Source: Lysobacter antibioticus
Lineage (GTDB): Bacteria; Pseudomonadota; Gammaproteobacteria; Xanthomonadales; Xanthomonadaceae
Assembly: GCF_000731095.1 (NCBI RefSeq)
Contig: NZ_JMTZ01000007.1
Location: 1-64,000, forward strand
Direction of reading: 5' to 3'
Length of the DNA: 64,000 bases
Shown here: piece by piece, positions 39,620 through 48,527 of the stretch
Layout: every line of letters begins with the position of its first letter
Numbering within the stretch: position 1 is the stretch's first letter
Made by a program: the position numbers and the translations under genes
Notes under the pieces: generated by a model
Databases searched by the model: none
What the model saw: the letters and a program-made list of their open reading frames with translations, nothing else
What the model was told of the DNA's origin: nothing

Positions 39620-42600
39620 TTATCGGATCTGGCGCCAGGACTGGCGGCCGCAGGGTCGGGGCAGATAGATAGGCTGTGACCCGGAGGTCTGCACCATCAC
39701 CGAGCACTTCGAAGCAACCGCTTGAGCGATCTGCTCGTCGGTCGCAGTAACCGGCAGGATATCGGTCTTAGGCGTCGCCACCACTGCGATGTCCTTGACC
39801 GGCGCCGAACCCTTGCCGCTCGCCTGGCCCTTCAGCTTGACCGCGCCGACCTTGTCGCCGAAACGATTGCCAGTCGCCGAGCCGACGCGCGCATTGGCCA
39901 AACCGCCCGCGCCGCTGAGTGCATCCAAGCCGTACAGCCAGTTGTTGCCGTCGGTCGAACAACCGTCGGCGCTGTTCGGATCGTAGGTCGGGAAGAACAA
40001 GATGCCGTTCTGCAGGCGTGGATTGCCAATGAAGCGCTCGCCTTTCGCGACCGGATTGCCGGTGCCCGCGCTGTCCACGCCGAGATTGATGTACCACCCC
40101 TTCTTGGTGGCATCCAGACGACTGTCCGTCATATAGCGCAGCATCGCACCAGAGGAGTCCCTCTCCTCTTTGATGAACTGCGCCTGCAATTCGCTGCGGC
40201 CGGCGACGACCGCGCCCCGGTCGATAATGCCGTAAACGCTCTGCATCGCCTTGTCGCTGGGGTCGTCGCTGAACGAGAAGCTGCCGGTACCGAACAGCAC
40301 CATGACGTCGTTGCCGACCGTGGTGACTTCGAGGCCGCCGAGGATCGGCTGGCGCAAGGCATAGTCGTCCTTGTAGCGCGCGATGAACAGCGGCTTGCCG
40401 CCGAGGGCGACCGAATTGTCGCGCAGGTCGAACTTCCAGACCGCACCGTTGAGATCGCCGGCATACACGGTGTCTGCGAAACCGTCGCGAACCTGAGTGG
40501 TACCGGTACCTTGATAGCGGTCGATCACGACGACATTGCCGAGACCATTCTTAGTCCGGGTCGGCAGGGTACCGCTGGTCTCGGTGGCGGTGATCCGGGT
40601 CACCTTGCCGTCGGCGATGTCGACCAGGAACAGCACGGCCTTGCCGTTGACGCTGTCGTAACCGTTGCCGAAGATCGCCTTCCACTTGATCGCACCGCCG
40701 GCTTCCTTGACCGGCACGATCGCGATCTTGCCGAGCACGCTGCCGATGTCCTTGCCGCCGTTGGCGTCGCTAACCTTGTCGTTGATCTCCCACAGCACGT
40801 TCAAGGAGGTCTGGTTCGTCACATCCAGTGCGAACACGCCACGGCCACCGGCGCCGACACTGGCTGCCACCACGGTCTTCCAGGCACTGCCGTCGTGCGC
40901 GTCGGATACCGTCACCAGGCCGTCGACGTAGTAACGGTGCTGGAACACCTGGTCGTTACGGTCCGCGGCGACATAAGGGAACAACAGATTGCCCATATGG
41001 CCCACCGACGTAGCCGGGATGTAGGCGAAAGCCTCCTTACCGTTGGAACCGTCGAAAGCGTGGAACATGCCGTCGTTCGCGCCGACATAGACGAACGGCT
41101 CGCGAGTGCTGGTGCGCTTGGTCGTCAAATAATTGGCGTAGTTCAGCACGTCGCCGGTCGCACCGTCCGCGCTGCGCAAGCCGCGATAACCGTAATCGTC
41201 GCCCTTCGCGGAGATAATCGGAGTCGAATTGACGATGTCGCCGAGCAGGGTCGTACGCTTGCGCAACTTGCCGCCGTCATTGGCCCTGTCGCCGCGCAGG
41301 TAGGCCACCGCCTCGGCGCCGGTCACGCCGCCGACGATACGGTTGAACTTGCCCGCACAATTCTGCAATGCATCGGCGCACAACGCGGTCTGTACCGCGG
41401 CATCGGTAGCGCCCAATGCGGACGCGGCGAAATCGACTACGGTCGGCTTGACGTTGCCGCCCGCGGTCGTTCCGAACCTGACCGTACGACCCGCCGAATT
41501 GATCTGACTGGCAGCTTCCCACTTGGTGGTGAAGGTGATGGTGCCGGTGATGGGATTGTTCTGCGCGGTATACGCGGTCAAGCGGCTGAACCAGTCGGTG
41601 CCGCTGTTCGCCGACTCATAAGTCGGTTCGACCGATAAGGTATTGCTACCGACACGGGAACCGCTCAGACCGATCGTGCCCGAAGGCGTCGCGCCGCCGC
41701 CGACCGAAGCCAGGATCTCGCGCATGGCCGAGGTAATGTCGGCGGGGGTGCTGGCATTGATAAATTTGCCACGCGCGTTCATCGTCGCATGCCAGATCTC
41801 GTCCACGGTGCTCGGGGCGTCGTTCTGATAGGCGCGCCAGGCAGGGTATCCGGCCGGCGTGTACGGATCCGGCGTGTTCGTGACCGGGTTGTAGGTCTTC
41901 CCGTAGATGTCGCCCTTGGCGCCAAGCGTGATCCCATAGAAATTCATGTGGGGATCGGTACGACAATCGAGCTTGGGATCGTTCGGCGTGGTCTTGCAGG
42001 CCTCAGGCACCGGCACCATGCCCAAGCCCAAATCGCTGCGCAACCTTGCTTTGTAATACTTGGCCGCGATATCCGCCAGCGTATCGGCGTGGCCGTCGGC
42101 GAGCGGCGCCGGCATATCGGCATCCAGACTACCTACGCTCGGGCCGCCGTCGTTGCTGTAGCCGTCGGTGAACAGCATGCCAGCATTGATCTGGCAGCCG
42201 AACCTGATCGGAGCCTTGTCCTTGAGGGGATTGTCCGGGTCTTGCGGGTCCCGCTCCTTTCCGCGCATGAATTGCTCGCCGATATGCTGGACAGCCCAAC
42301 GGTTCGGCGTATTACCGTCCGCCTTCAAGGTCAACAAATCGGTCGTATAGAGCGCCGCCTTATCCGTCGCGACCGACATATCGCGCATGGTGACTTTCGG
42401 ATAGTTTCGCGTATCCAGATCGCTGTTGATCGTGAACATGCCGACGCGCATCTTCTCGGTCCTCTCGAGAGATTGCGTCATTGCGGCTTTCATCGCGCGA
42501 TTGCGGTTGCCGTAGAAACTGAACCAATTGGCGAAGTTCTGCAGCGCCGCGTCGAACTTGGTCTGAGAAGAGAAATTATCTTTATGGATCTTATAGCGGT

Positions 42601-43459
42601 ACAGGCTGCACCCACTACCGCAAGCATTCACCGCCTCTGGAGCAGCGCCGGTATAACCCCACGCGGCACCGGCCGTAGCAGACTTGAGATAAACCACCGC
42701 CGGGTAATACTCCATCGCAACTTCGCAGTTGCCGGTCATGGTCAACGCCGAATTCAACGTGCGCCACGCCCCTCCGCCGGTCAGCCCGCCGCAGTTATTG
42801 TCCTGCCAGGTCCGATAGACCGTGCCAGTAGGCAAGGTCGTGCCTCGCGGAATATAGAAGTAATCGTCGCGGGTCGCGTTCGAACGCCAATTCGAGGCAA
42901 GACTGATCGTCGGGCTGGCGAGGTCGGGATCGACACGGGTAGCGGCCGTACTGGCCTGCGGATAGTCGACGATCTCATTGGCGCCGTTTGGCCGCTTCCA
43001 AGGCGTATAGGTCACCAGCGGATTGAAGTAGGCAGGATTGACGTCCGGCGAACGTGCAAAACCGAAGTTATCGATCGGCGCGATCGCGCGGCGTTCGGCG
43101 GTACCGATGCGGTAGCCGGCCGACGGGATGTTGTGGTGGAAATTGTCGAGGTCGAAGCTATCGCTCTGAGTGCGCGGGCGGGCGCTGGCCCCGGTGCCGA
43201 TGAAATAGCCGTTGGTCGCCGCCGCATCGTTCTCCCAGAACGCCGCGCCGTCCTTGCCCGGGAACAGGGTCTGGAACCTCATCGAGCCCGAATCGTCGAC
43301 CGCCATGATGAAGGCCGGCGGCACCGTGATCGAAGAATTCAACGGCACCTGTGCCAGCGAGCCGCCGGCCTGGATGGCGTTGGCGTTGTAGAGCCAGTAG
43401 CCGCCGCCGGCAAGCGCCAGCACGAGCGGAACGGCGATGTATACGCGCGGGGAAGTCAT
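39620..43459 (-). CDS. pilY1: PilY1-like type IV pilus tip adhesin
   Basis: Encodes 1279 residues. An N-terminal hydrophobic segment (VYIAVPLVLALAGGGYWLY) precedes a von Willebrand A-like domain with a MIDAS-type motif, FIMAVDDSGSM (residues 50-60). The C-terminal half is the PilY1 beta-propeller: REPFVYVGANDGMFHAFDGS, FAYIPATSVGHMGNL, TVYAGDLNGAVWKFDLRDNS. PilY1 caps the minor-pilin tip, promotes pilus extension and adhesion, and binds calcium. The nine-residue D-x-D-x-D-x-x-x-D calcium loop known from Pseudomonas is not evident before TVYAGDL; the segment reads IDRYQGTGTTQVRDGFAD. It lies between pilX and pilE. Confidence 0.94.
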   Translation of the reverse strand: MTSPRVYIAVPLVLALAGGGYWLYNANAIQAGGSLAQVPLNSSITVPPAFIMAVDDSGSMRFQTLFPGKDGAAFWENDAAATNGYFIGTGASARPRTQSDSFDLDNFHHNIPSAGYRIGTAERRAIAPIDNFGFARSPDVNPAYFNPLVTYTPWKRPNGANEIVDYPQASTAATRVDPDLASPTISLASNWRSNATRDDYFYIPRGTTLPTGTVYRTWQDNNCGGLTGGGAWRTLNSALTMTGNCEVAMEYYPAVVYLKSATAGAAWGYTGAAPEAVNACGSGCSLYRYKIHKDNFSSQTKFDAALQNFANWFSFYGNRNRAMKAAMTQSLERTEKMRVGMFTINSDLDTRNYPKVTMRDMSVATDKAALYTTDLLTLKADGNTPNRWAVQHIGEQFMRGKERDPQDPDNPLKDKAPIRFGCQINAGMLFTDGYSNDGGPSVGSLDADMPAPLADGHADTLADIAAKYYKARLRSDLGLGMVPVPEACKTTPNDPKLDCRTDPHMNFYGITLGAKGDIYGKTYNPVTNTPDPYTPAGYPAWRAYQNDAPSTVDEIWHATMNARGKFINASTPADITSAMREILASVGGGATPSGTIGLSGSRVGSNTLSVEPTYESANSGTDWFSRLTAYTAQNNPITGTITFTTKWEAASQINSAGRTVRFGTTAGGNVKPTVVDFAASALGATDAAVQTALCADALQNCAGKFNRIVGGVTGAEAVAYLRGDRANDGGKLRKRTTLLGDIVNSTPIISAKGDDYGYRGLRSADGATGDVLNYANYLTTKRTSTREPFVYVGANDGMFHAFDGSNGKEAFAYIPATSVGHMGNLLFPYVAADRNDQVFQHRYYVDGLVTVSDAHDGSAWKTVVAASVGAGGRGVFALDVTNQTSLNVLWEINDKVSDANGGKDIGSVLGKIAIVPVKEAGGAIKWKAIFGNGYDSVNGKAVLFLVDIADGKVTRITATETSGTLPTRTKNGLGNVVVIDRYQGTGTTQVRDGFADTVYAGDLNGAVWKFDLRDNSVALGGKPLFIARYKDDYALRQPILGGLEVTTVGNDVMVLFGTGSFSFSDDPSDKAMQSVYGIIDRGAVVAGRSELQAQFIKEERDSSGAMLRYMTDSRLDATKKGWYINLGVDSAGTGNPVAKGERFIGNPRLQNGILFFPTYDPNSADGCSTDGNNWLYGLDALSGAGGLANARVGSATGNRFGDKVGAVKLKGQASGKGSAPVKDIAVVATPKTDILPVTATDEQIAQAVASKCSVMVQTSGSQPIYLPRPCGRQSWRQIR

Positions 43460-43469
43460 GGCGATACCC

Positions 43470-43982
43470 TCAGGGCACGAAAATGGTGTCGATGACGGCG
43501 TCCGAACCCGGATTAGCGCCGCGATCCACGGCGTAGGCCGTGACTTGGAAAATCAGATTGGTATTTTCGCTGATCGGTGCGGTGCCCATGCCGATGCCGG
43601 TGCCGCCGGAGACGCACTCGTCGATGCGACGGGTATAGCTGAGCTTGGCCGGCAGCGGGTTGGCGTACTTGAGCGTCTCCGCCCACGCCGAGGGGTCGAA
43701 GCCGGCGGTGCAGACCGATTCGTCCAACTCGATGGACTCGCCGCCGCCGCTCTGCACCTGGCGCTGCAGGTCGCTCTCTTTGCCGCGCGCACGGCCCTCG
43801 GCGTTCTGGAACGCCATATTGGTCGAGCGATAGCTGGCGGTCATGCGCTCCTGCAGTCCGGTAACCTGCATTGCGGTGATGCCGATCAACGCGAGCAGGA
43901 TCAGCATGATCAAGGCTACGTACAGCACCGCGCCCCGCTGAGTGCGGGCCCCGGTAAACGGTCGAGGACGGATCGTATTCAT
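43470..43982 (-). CDS. pilX: Minor pilin PilX
   Basis: Encodes 170 residues. The N-terminus TQRGAVLYVALIMLILLALI is typical of PilX: Gly then Ala at the processing site and a long hydrophobic helix, with no Glu+5. The rest has an acidic, Cys-containing domain (DESVCTAGFDPSAWAETLKY). PilX is a tip minor pilin that partners PilW and PilY1 to prime pilus assembly. I chose the ATG at 43982 because the PilX leader begins there and the longer frame overlaps pilW. It follows pilW by 8 bases. Confidence 0.92.
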   Translation of the reverse strand: MNTIRPRPFTGARTQRGAVLYVALIMLILLALIGITAMQVTGLQERMTASYRSTNMAFQNAEGRARGKESDLQRQVQSGGGESIELDESVCTAGFDPSAWAETLKYANPLPAKLSYTRRIDECVSGGTGIGMGTAPISENTNLIFQVTAYAVDRGANPGSDAVIDTIFVP

Positions 43983-43990
43983 GGCGGGCC

Positions 43991-45220
43991 TCAATTTCCG
44001 TACAGCCGATTGCGCAAGGCGATATTGGTTTCGTACACGGTGCGGTAGCGCTGGTCGTTCGGCAATGTCAGCTGGGTACCGAGCGAGCGCGGCGCGGTCG
44101 TGCGTTGCTGCGCCGAAGCCGGGTCGGTGCTGCGGATCAACAGGCCGACCTGCATCCCGCCGACACGCTGCCAGCCGCCGCTGCTGTCGCTGGCCGGCAA
44201 GAGTCCCGCCGCCGTACGGACGCCGTCGATGACGCCGGTCGGAGGCTGCGCCGGATCGGTAATCGCGTCCTGCGCAAACAGCAACTGCATGTTCTCGACG
44301 CTCTCGACGATTTCCTCCGCGATACCGCCGTCCAGCGATACCGCCGCGGCACCCGGGGCCGCGTTGAAGCGGGCCCGGAACAAGGTCGGTTCCTTCATAC
44401 CATCGGGCCGAACCTTCAAGCCGATGTAGTAGACGAGGCTCTCGGCGCGATACAGACGCGCCTGGCCGGAAGCGAACGTATCCGACCCGTCGAAACTGAT
44501 TTGATTGACGCCGCTGCTGCCCACGGTAACGACCTTGGCGCCGGTAACGTCGGCGAGCGCACTGGCTTGGAACAGCACCACCGACCGACAGTCTGCGATG
44601 CCGAACAAACCGGGATTTTCGACGGCCTTCGTCAGCACGCCCCATTGTGTCGAATTGACTCGGATGGTCGCGGGATTACCGGTGGTAAAGCCCGTGACCT
44701 CGGCGCTCTCGGGCGACAAGAAACGCAGCACCAGGATATCGCTGCCGCGGATCGGCTTCGGGTTCAAGGCGGCAAAAAACTGACTCTCCACTGTGGGCAC
44801 CCAGTCACCAGCGCTGCCTTCGACCGGGTTAGCCGACAGATTCAAGGTATCCGTGGGCCCACTATTGGCAGCTTCGTACCCACGTACCGAGTAATCGAAA
44901 CGCAGCGGCAGGCGATCGACGGGGACAGTCGTGTAATTGCTGCGATCGCTGAGGAACAGTTCCCCAAACATCCCGTTTCCGGCATAGAAGTGCGCCTGAT
45001 CGGAGACACAGCCGAAATGCCCGCTCATGCGCGCATCGCGCTGCAGCGCATCGATCGCGAAACGCGAGCTTTCCTGGGCTCGTGCCAGGCCCTGCGCCAT
45101 CTGGTAGGAGGCGCGAGAGGCCGAGAAGATCTCCACCAGACCTAGCATCAGCAGGCCGCTCAGCAGCAAAGCCACCATCAGCTCGATCAGCGACAAACCC
45201 AGTTGCGGTCGACGGCTCAC
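43991..45220 (-). CDS. pilW: Minor pilin PilW
   Basis: Encodes 409 residues from a GTG that overlaps the pilV stop (GTGA). The prepilin segment is RRPQLGLSLIELMVALLLSG with Leu+1 and Glu+5. A long extracytoplasmic domain follows (FAIDALQRDARMSGHFGCVS near the start), as usual for PilW proteins of 350-420 residues. It acts in the minor-pilin priming complex and helps recruit PilY1. GGAGCGC lies before the GTG. Confidence 0.93.
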   Translation of the reverse strand: MSRRPQLGLSLIELMVALLLSGLLMLGLVEIFSASRASYQMAQGLARAQESSRFAIDALQRDARMSGHFGCVSDQAHFYAGNGMFGELFLSDRSNYTTVPVDRLPLRFDYSVRGYEAANSGPTDTLNLSANPVEGSAGDWVPTVESQFFAALNPKPIRGSDILVLRFLSPESAEVTGFTTGNPATIRVNSTQWGVLTKAVENPGLFGIADCRSVVLFQASALADVTGAKVVTVGSSGVNQISFDGSDTFASGQARLYRAESLVYYIGLKVRPDGMKEPTLFRARFNAAPGAAAVSLDGGIAEEIVESVENMQLLFAQDAITDPAQPPTGVIDGVRTAAGLLPASDSSGGWQRVGGMQVGLLIRSTDPASAQQRTTAPRSLGTQLTLPNDQRYRTVYETNIALRNRLYGN

Positions 45221-45699
45221 AGTGCGCTCTCCATCAGGAATTCGGTTCCAGTGCCGCTGACGCCTCTCCAACGCTTGTCGTCGTCCCAAGTTATTAAGAT
45301 GCTGACGGTCTTGTCGGGGTTGACTTGAACGACCGCCTTGCCGCTCTCGCCCAAGGCCTCGCGCATCCGGCAAGTGAAGGCCGCCTTGCGGTCGTCCGGC
45401 GTCACCTTATTGATTTTGGCGCAACTCGCGTTCGCGGTCGCCGACGAAGCGAGGTAGGTCCCGCTGTATTTGGCCGCCAGCAGGCGGTTCGAACGGATAT
45501 CGTCGAGCAGATCGCTGGAGAGGTTGGTCGCGATGGTGCGCTGGTTTGCGCTCTGCGATAGGCGCAGATTGGTCGTTTGCAGCATCGCCAGGCCGAGCAA
45601 GCCCAATCCCAGCACAAGTACTGCGATCAGGACCTCGATCAGACTGAGGCCGCGCTGCGCCCTCACGGACGTCATGCCGGGCGAAAGTCGACGGCTCAT
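45217..45699 (-). CDS. pilV: Minor pilin PilV
   Basis: Encodes 160 residues. The prepilin motif is AQRGLSLIEVLIAVLVLGLG with Leu+1 and Glu+5. The remainder fits type IV pilus modification protein PilV, with two Cys (ASCAKINK and AFTCRM) probably bridged. Start overlaps the fimT stop (ATGA) and the end overlaps pilW (GTGA), so expression is strictly coupled. Confidence 0.93.
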   Translation of the reverse strand: MSRRLSPGMTSVRAQRGLSLIEVLIAVLVLGLGLLGLAMLQTTNLRLSQSANQRTIATNLSSDLLDDIRSNRLLAAKYSGTYLASSATANASCAKINKVTPDDRKAAFTCRMREALGESGKAVVQVNPDKTVSILITWDDDKRWRGVSGTGTEFLMESAL

Positions 45700-46235
45700 G
45701 GGCAATACCCCTTGGTCACGCTGACGCGGCCGATGCGGTTGATGTCGAACGAACGCACGTTGCCGGCGCCGACCTTGCAGGTGGCCGCCTTCATGCTGAA
45801 AGCAAAATTGGAAACAACCGCGCCGGTGGGCTTCTTTTCGATCGCGCGCCCGCGGTCGTCGAAACCGATCGCGCTGATGGTGCCCATGCTGAGAGCGATT
45901 CCTTCCTGCGGCTCGATCACGCGCTTGATTTCCGCCGTGGTGCGCGCGCCGTTGCCGTCCTCGTCGGTCCACACCAGCATGCCGTCGGCCCAGCTCGTCC
46001 CGCAATCGGTCCTGGTGTCGTTGCTCGGGCAAACCCAGGATTGACTCTTGCTGCGCACAGCCTCCGCGCGGGCAAGATTGATCGTCGCCAGCATCTGGTT
46101 GGTCGCCGTCGACACGCGGTTGGAGCGGATCGATTCGGTAAACGTAGGCAGCGCCAGGGCCAACAGGATCGCAGCGATCCCGATCGTGACCATGAGCTCG
46201 ATCAGTGTGAAGCCGGCAGCCCGACGCATTGGCAT
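45696..46235 (-). CDS. fimT: Minor pilin FimT/GspH-like
   Basis: Encodes 179 residues. The prepilin motif is [20 protein letters not shown] with Phe+1 and Glu+5. The GspH/FimT domain follows (INLARAEAVRSKSQSWVCPS). GGAAGAGAA precedes the ATG at 46235. It is the first gene of the pilus operon. FimT-type minor pilins act in pilus priming, and in some species bind DNA for natural transformation. That role is unproven here. Confidence 0.92.
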   Translation of the reverse strand: MPMRRAAGFTLIELMVTIGIAAILLALALPTFTESIRSNRVSTATNQMLATINLARAEAVRSKSQSWVCPSNDTRTDCGTSWADGMLVWTDEDGNGARTTAEIKRVIEPQEGIALSMGTISAIGFDDRGRAIEKKPTGAVVSNFAFSMKAATCKVGAGNVRSFDINRIGRVSVTKGYCP

Positions 46236-46765
46236 GAGCGGTTCTCTTCCCCAGAGGACATGAGGGATGCTAACAGCGGCTCCTGGCCCCAAATGGCACA
46301 CTACCGACGAGCGGTCGGGCTGGGTTGGCCAGTGGTTTCGGGGCTGGAAATATCCCGACCTGCGTCACGCCGCAAGCGGCTTCCCGGCAGCCGATGCGCG
46401 AAATCCGGACGGGCCGAGCCGGGCCGGGCGGCTCGGCCAGCGCCTTGGGACGGTGTGGCGGCTGGGTCCCTAGGGTTGGCCGACACAGCCGCCCCTGCCT
46501 TATCCCTTCGTGCGACCGGCATCCGGAGCGGTCGGCGACTCCTTCCGGACCACCGCGCGGTTTGCCGAGCGCATCGGCCCACGGGCGAAGCGACACTGCA
46601 CTCCGCCGTCTATCGCATGCTCAGGCATCGAGGCATACGCGCCGAATCTGCGCTCACTCCATCGCGATCGTCGCGAGATGACTTGCGAGCCGAGCTTCGG
46701 CGCATTCGTCGACAGGCTCGCTGAACGCCGGGCTTTCCTGGAGAACCGCACAGGAAGCGAACCAA
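46236..46765. other. Region upstream of the pil operon
   Basis: About 530 bases between fimT and the tRNA-Asn terminator. It should contain the fimT operon promoter. Only shadow frames are present, and I see no clear sigma-70 or sigma-54 boxes, so regulation cannot be assigned. Confidence 0.4.
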
Positions 46766-46799
46766 CAAAAAAAGGCCTCGCATTTCTGCGAGGCCTTCC
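46766..46799 (-). terminator. Rho-independent terminator of tRNA-Asn
   Basis: On the minus strand GGCCTCGCAGAAATGCGAGGCC, an 8-9-bp stem with a short loop, is followed by seven T residues. It lies just downstream of the tRNA. Confidence 0.9.
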
Positions 46800-46805
46800 G
46801 GTATT

Positions 46806-46882
46806 TGGCGCCCGAAGTTGGACTCGAACCAACGACCCCCTGATTAACAGTCAAGTGCTCTAACCGGCTGAGCTATTCGGGC
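46806..46882 (-). tRNA. tRNA-Asn (anticodon GTT)
   Basis: A 77-nt cloverleaf on the minus strand: acceptor GCCCGAA, D-arm AGCTCAGCCGGTTAGAGC, anticodon loop CTGTTAA with GTT, T-arm TTGGTTCGAGTCCAA, encoded CCA. Confidence 0.97.
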
Positions 46883-46941
46883 GGGGCTGCATATGATGCT
46901 CAATGCCCCGCCCTTCGTCAACACTTCGGAGCGAAATTAAC

Positions 46942-48348
46942 TCAGGTCACGACGCGGTAGCAGGGGCGGTATTCACCGGCGATCTTCATCCGGCGCTGCT
47001 CGACGAAGGCCCGCAGCAAGGCATCCAGCGACTGCATCATGTCGTGGTCGCCGTGGATCTCGAACGGGCCGAATTCCTCGATGCGGCGCATGCCGTCCTC
47101 CTTGACGTTGCCGGCGACGATGCCCGAAAACGCTCTGCGCAGGTCGGCCGCCAGTTCGTGCGGCTTGCGGCCGTGGTGCAGGTCCAGCGCCGCCATCGCC
47201 TCGTGGGTCGGAATGAACGGCTTCTGGAAGGTCAGCGGGATGTCGATCGACCAGTTGAAGAAGAACGAATCCTTGTGCTCGATGCGGTTCTCGCGGACCC
47301 GGCGGATGCCGGCGGCCATGCGCTTGGCCACGCGCTCGGGGTCGCCGACGATGATCTCGTAGCGCGAGGTCGCCGCCTCGCCCAGGGTCAGGCGCAGGAA
47401 ACGGTCGATCTGCTCGAAATACGGGGCCGAGGCGGTCGGGCCGGTGAGGATCAGCGGGAACGGCAGCTCGGCGTTTTCCTCGCGCAGCAGGATGCCCAGC
47501 AGGTACAGGATTTCCTCGGCCGTGCCGACGCCGCCCGGGAACACGATGATGCCGTGGCCCATGCGGACGAAGGCCTCCAGGCGCTTCTCGATGTCCGGCA
47601 TGATCACCAGGTGGTTGACGATCGGGTTCGGCGACTCGGCGGCGATGATGCCCGGCTCGGTGATGCCGATGTAGCGCACGCGGCGCTTGCGCTGCTTGGC
47701 GTGGGCGATGGTGGCGCCCTTCATCGGCCCCTTCATCGCGCCCGGGCCGCAGCCGGTGCAGATATCCAGGCCGCGCAGGCCAAGCTCGTAGCCGACTTGC
47801 TTGGTGTAGATGTATTCGTCGCGCGAGATCGAGTGGCCGCCCCAGCACACGACCAGGTTAGGGTCGGCCGGGTGCAGGATGCGCGCGTTGCGCAGCAGGC
47901 CGAACACCGAGTCGGTGAGGCCGTCGCTGCTGTCGAGGTCGCGGCCACCGCCCTTGTCGAGCTCCATGGCGGTATAGGCCAGGTCGCGGACCACGGCGAA
48001 CAGCAGTTCGGCGACGCCGCGGATGATCTCGCCGTCGACGAAGGCCATCGCCGGCGCATGGCGCAGGTCGATGCGCACGCCGCGGTCCTGCTGGTGCACT
48101 TCGATATCGAAATCGGGATACAGCTCACGCGCGGCGCGCGGATCGTCGGAGGCGCTGCCGCTGGTCAGCACCGCCAGGGCGCAACGGCGCAGCAGGTCGT
48201 GCATGCCGGTGGAGGCGTCGCGCAGGCGCGCGACCTCGTCGCGGGACAGGACATCGAGCCCGCCCTTGGGATAGATGCGGGCGTTGACCGTCGGCAGGAC
48301 GGCCGCTATGGGGGTTGCGGTCATTGCGTTTTTCTCTGCTTTTTTCAT
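46942..48348 (-). CDS. ppnN: Nucleotide 5'-monophosphate nucleosidase (PpnN/YgdH-like)
   Basis: Encodes 468 residues, or 460 from the ATG at 48324; E. coli PpnN has 454. PpnN cleaves purine and pyrimidine monophosphates to base plus ribose 5-phosphate, and in E. coli is stimulated by (p)ppGpp. The LOG-fold core has VVCWGGHSISRDEYIYTKQV, CTGCGPGAMKGPMKGATIAH and the signature GIIVFPGGVGTAEEILYLLG. The N- and C-terminal extensions characteristic of PpnN are present (SIDIPLTFQKPFIPTHEAM), so this is not a short cytokinin-type LOG. A single gene next to tRNA-Asn. Confidence 0.92.
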   Translation of the reverse strand: MKKAEKNAMTATPIAAVLPTVNARIYPKGGLDVLSRDEVARLRDASTGMHDLLRRCALAVLTSGSASDDPRAARELYPDFDIEVHQQDRGVRIDLRHAPAMAFVDGEIIRGVAELLFAVVRDLAYTAMELDKGGGRDLDSSDGLTDSVFGLLRNARILHPADPNLVVCWGGHSISRDEYIYTKQVGYELGLRGLDICTGCGPGAMKGPMKGATIAHAKQRKRRVRYIGITEPGIIAAESPNPIVNHLVIMPDIEKRLEAFVRMGHGIIVFPGGVGTAEEILYLLGILLREENAELPFPLILTGPTASAPYFEQIDRFLRLTLGEAATSRYEIIVGDPERVAKRMAAGIRRVRENRIEHKDSFFFNWSIDIPLTFQKPFIPTHEAMAALDLHHGRKPHELAADLRRAFSGIVAGNVKEDGMRRIEEFGPFEIHGDHDMMQSLDALLRAFVEQRRMKIAGEYRPCYRVVT

Positions 48349-48469
48349 CGATTAGTGGGAAAGGACTCTAGCAGTTCGGGGTCGGGCTGCGGCGGCCGCC
48401 CCGTCCGCCGGACCGGTCCGCGGCCGTGCCGCCCCACCCTGTCCGGCCGCGAATGCTGCGGCCCCATAA

Positions 48470-48505
48470 AAAGGAAACGGCCGGGGTCGCCCCCGGCCGT
48501 TTCCG
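48470..48505 (-). terminator. Terminator of the Oar-like receptor gene
   Basis: On the minus strand GGAAACGGCCGGGGGCGACCCCGGCCGTTTCC, a long GC stem, is followed by TTTTTAT. It lies about 25 bases after the receptor stop. Confidence 0.9.
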
Positions 48506-48527
48506 TTGTCGCCAGATACCGCAAGAA

